Assembly: GCA_963708325.1 (NCBI GenBank)
Contig: OY970203.1
Location: 1 to 64,000, forward strand
Reading direction: 5' to 3'
Origin: G963708325 sp963708325
GTDB taxonomy: Bacteria > Actinomycetota > Thermoleophilia > Solirubrobacterales > 70-9
DNA length: 64,000 bases
The translations under genes and the position numbers were made by a program. This document shows, in pieces, positions 61,703-64,000 of this stretch (position 1 is its first letter; the number at the start of each line of letters is the position of its first letter). A model generated the notes under the pieces. That model was given only the letters and a program-made list of their open reading frames with translations, did no database searches and had not been told where the DNA came from.

Positions 61703-63138
61703 GCGGCGGCCCGGAGGGCCTGGCCGCCCGGGCCGGCGCCGTGGCCGACCGCAACGGAGGCACCGCCGTCTTCGCCCTGCTCGTGGCGGTGCTGGCGCTC
61801 GGCCTCGGGCTGCGCCTCTACTACGCGATCCACACCGCAAACCCGACGCCGGACAGCCACGGCTATTCGCTGATCGCCGAAAGCCTCTACGCCGACCAGC
61901 GCTTCGGCCACTCGGGCGACTTTCGCAACGCCTCGGTGGAGGAGCCGAGCAACTACTCCCCCGGGCTGCCGCTGCTGGTCAGCGGCGTCTACTACGCGAC
62001 CGCGGGCGTGCATCCCCTGGCCGCGCGCCTGCTGCTGGCCCTGATCGCCTGGCTGGCGCTGCCTCTCACCTATCTGCTGGGACGGCGGCTCGCCTCCCCC
62101 GCGCGGGGCCGCGCGGGGCCGATCACGGGCGTGGTCGCGGCGCTCCCGCTGGCGCTCTATCCGATCCTGGTCGACTACAGCGGCATGTACATGACCGAGC
62201 CGCTGGCGGTGACCGGGCTGGTGGCTTCCGTCGTGGCGCTGCTCTGGGCGAGCGAGCAGGCCGAGCGCCGCGCCTGGCTGCTCCCGGGGTTCCTGCTCGG
62301 GCTCACCGCGCTCGTGCGCCCCGAGTACCTGGCGTTCGGGGCGGTGTTCGCCGCCCTGGCGCTGGCCCGCGCCTGGCGTGATCGGGGGGGCTGGCGACCG
62401 GGGGCGGTCGCCGCAACGCTGGTGATCGTCGCCTTCTGCCTGCCGATCCTGCCGTGGACCGTTCGCAACTTCGTCGTCTTCGACCGCTTCGTGCCCCTCT
62501 CCACCGGCGGCGGCAAGGCGCTGTTCATCGGCACGTACCTGCCCGGCGACGGCAACAACGACGACACCAAGGCCGCCCTGCTGTCGCGGCCCGCGGTTCG
62601 CGGCTTCATCCACGCCGCCCACCCCGCGCTGCCGCCGAGTCGCTACGACTCGGTCTTCCTCGACGAGATCCTCCGCGAGCTCGCCCGCCGTCGCCACCCC
62701 GGCCTAGACACCGACGCCGCCCTGGCGCGGATGGGGCGCCACAACCTGAGCACCTATCTCGGCGACGACCCCGGTTCGTACGCGGAGATGTTCGCCCGCA
62801 AGGCGCTCAACATGTGGAAGAACACCGCCGGCGGCCGCGGCCTGCCGGTGATGAGGCGGGCCGGATGGCTCGGCTTTCACCGCGCGCTCGTCCTGCTCGG
62901 CCTGGCGGGGATCGTCCTGCTGGCGGCGCGGCGGCGCTGGGAGGCCGTGGTGCTGGGCTCCATCGTCGTGGGGATCACGCTGATCGGCACCCTGCTGCTG
63001 CCCTCGCCGCGACGAACTCTGATCCTGCTGCCCCTGATCTGCGCCGCCGCCGCCCTCGCCGCCGTCTGGGCCGCGGAGCGATCGATCGCGGCGGCCCGGG
63101 CGCGCGGCATCCTGCGCTCGCCGCCCGCCGAGCCGTGA
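61684..63138 (+). CDS. GT39-type membrane glycosyltransferase, paralog 5
   Basis: 484 aa from ATG 61684, overlapping paralog 4 by 19 nt. Loop motif PDSHGYSLIAESLYADQ, NYSPGLPLLVSGVYYATAG, LVRPEYLAFG, PWTVRNFVVFDRFVPLSTGGGKALFIGTYLPGDGN, then DEILRELARRRHPGLDTDAALARMGRHNL. There is an extra positively charged stretch (ASPARGRAGP) in the cytosolic loop after about residue 140. About ten hydrophobic helices. Confidence 0.85.
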   Translation: MEAGGLSGGPEGLAARAGAVADRNGGTAVFALLVAVLALGLGLRLYYAIHTANPTPDSHGYSLIAESLYADQRFGHSGDFRNASVEEPSNYSPGLPLLVSGVYYATAGVHPLAARLLLALIAWLALPLTYLLGRRLASPARGRAGPITGVVAALPLALYPILVDYSGMYMTEPLAVTGLVASVVALLWASEQAERRAWLLPGFLLGLTALVRPEYLAFGAVFAALALARAWRDRGGWRPGAVAATLVIVAFCLPILPWTVRNFVVFDRFVPLSTGGGKALFIGTYLPGDGNNDDTKAALLSRPAVRGFIHAAHPALPPSRYDSVFLDEILRELARRRHPGLDTDAALARMGRHNLSTYLGDDPGSYAEMFARKALNMWKNTAGGRGLPVMRRAGWLGFHRALVLLGLAGIVLLAARRRWEAVVLGSIVVGITLIGTLLLPSPRRTLILLPLICAAAALAAVWAAERSIAAARARGILRSPPAEP

Positions 63139-63167
63139 GCGGGCGGGGGACGACTAGCCTTTCGGCG

Positions 63168-64000
63168 ATGCAGCCCCGTCAAGGCGCCTCGGCGCTTCGC
63201 ACCCGCCTGCGCACGATGCCGGAGCGGCACGGACGGCTGGTCCTGGCCCTGCTGTGCGTGATCTGCGCCCTCGGCTTCGGCCTGAGGGCGAACCGCGCCC
63301 TGCACCCGCTTCCCCATCCGGGGGTCGACGCGACCGCGTACTTCCAGCTCTCGAAGTACCTCTACACCGACCAGACGTGGGGCAGCCCGGAGATGCACAA
63401 CCAGAACGACTGGTCCCCGGGGGCGCCGCTCCTGTTCGCGGGGATCTACTTCGTCAGCGGCGGGGTGCACGACGGCGCCGGCCGCATGTCGCTGGCGCTG
63501 CTCGGCCTGGGGACGATCGTCGTCGCCTACCTGCTCGGCCGCCGCCTGGCGGGACCGTGGGCGGGCCTGCTGGCCGCCCTCGGGGTGGCGGTCTATCCCT
63601 CGTTCATCCACAACACCGGCCGCCTGCTGAGCGAGCCCCCGGCGACCTTCACCGTGCCCGCCGCCGCGCTGGCGCTCCTCTGGGCGGCGGAACGTCGCAG
63701 CCCCTGGGCCTGGACGCTGCCGGGGCTGCTGCTCGGGCTCTCCGCCCTGATCCGCCCCGAGTACCTGCCGTTCGGGCTGCTGTTCGGCGCCATCGTCGCC
63801 GTCAAGGTCGCCCGCGACCGCGGCTGGCGCCCGGGGGCCGCCGCCGCGGCACTGCTCGTCGCCGCCTTTCTGCTTCCCGTGGTGCCGTGGACGGTTCGCA
63901 ACGTGATCGCGCTCCACCGCTTCGTGCCGATCTCCACCGGCGGGGGCAAGGCGCTGTACGTCGGCACCTACCTTCCCGCCGACGGCAACTACTTCCGCGT
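63168..64000 (+). CDS. GT39-type membrane glycosyltransferase, paralog 6, cut by window
   Basis: About 277 residues visible from ATG 63168 (7 nt after TAGCCT); the 3' end is outside. N-terminus LRTRLRTMPERHGRLVLALLCVIC, loop motif VDATAYFQLSKYLYTDQ (Val for the Pro seen in the others), DWSPGAPLLFAGIYFVSGG, LIRPEYLPFG, and PWTVRNVIALHRFVPISTGGGKALYVGTYLPADGN. It has its own -10 box, so the array has at least three internal promoters. Confidence 0.84.
   Translation, partial: MQPRQGASALRTRLRTMPERHGRLVLALLCVICALGFGLRANRALHPLPHPGVDATAYFQLSKYLYTDQTWGSPEMHNQNDWSPGAPLLFAGIYFVSGGVHDGAGRMSLALLGLGTIVVAYLLGRRLAGPWAGLLAALGVAVYPSFIHNTGRLLSEPPATFTVPAAALALLWAAERRSPWAWTLPGLLLGLSALIRPEYLPFGLLFGAIVAVKVARDRGWRPGAAAAALLVAAFLLPVVPWTVRNVIALHRFVPISTGGGKALYVGTYLPADGNYFR

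Overview
The window is a high-GC actinobacterial chromosome segment. The rRNA operon (16S-23S-5S, minus strand, no tRNA in the spacer), the PknB-free PBP1/menaquinone/branched-chain amino acid gene set, Asp-type MurA, an imuB-dnaE2 mutasome and abundant leaderless -10 boxes (TANNNT 6-11 nt before ATG/GTG) fit a deep-branching Actinomycetota lineage. Thermoleophilia/Solirubrobacterales is my best guess, but the sequence alone does not prove it. Almost all DNA is coding. The only gene-poor stretches are the rRNA leader, the rRNA spacer and the region upstream of leuA.

Layout. 1-5991: partial murA, an HD hydrolase and alpha/beta hydrolase pair, a small Cys-rich protein, two substrate-binding lipoproteins and a small SnoaL-like lipoprotein. 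6030-11226: SOS cassette with a perfect LexA-type box, imuB, a small linker gene, dnaE2, then a second SOS-like box on an 83-codon ORF. 11278-12553: M28 peptidase and a possible 35-aa membrane peptide. 12602-18691: rRNA operon; the 23S gene carries a 744-nt group I intron (after E. coli position U1931) encoding a LAGLIDADG endonuclease. 18700-24367: tyrS, a class A PBP, 3-methyladenine glycosylase, argH. 24484-37455: epimerase, DegT aminotransferase, cimA, ilvE, an XRE-cupin/leuC/leuD/methyltransferase/leuB operon, a secreted protease, an SDR, and leuA behind a leucine-rich leader peptide. 37479-40875: an RTX-type remnant, two DUF4234 proteins, an RTX-like protein, a quinone oxidoreductase. 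40905-54605: serA with a class V aminotransferase, ilvC, the menaquinone genes menE/menB/menA/menC/menD/menF, and ilvN-ilvB. 54691-64000: six tandem GT39-type membrane glycosyltransferases with a UDP-sulfoquinovose synthase gene among them.

Together the central 30 kb encodes most of leucine, isoleucine (citramalate route) and valine synthesis plus most of menaquinone synthesis from chorismate. The right end is a surface-glycan locus built by gene duplication.

Most noteworthy: (1) the compact 23S group I intron, whose endonuclease ORF overlaps the ribozyme core and whose inferred last base is U rather than the usual omega-G; (2) a leuA leader whose leucine codon run is complementary to the leuA Shine-Dalgarno, suggesting translational attenuation; (3) a Tam-like methyltransferase and an XRE-cupin regulator inside the leuCDB operon; (4) an ImuA-less, SOS-boxed imuB-dnaE2 cassette with small extra proteins; (5) the GT39 array with SQD1.
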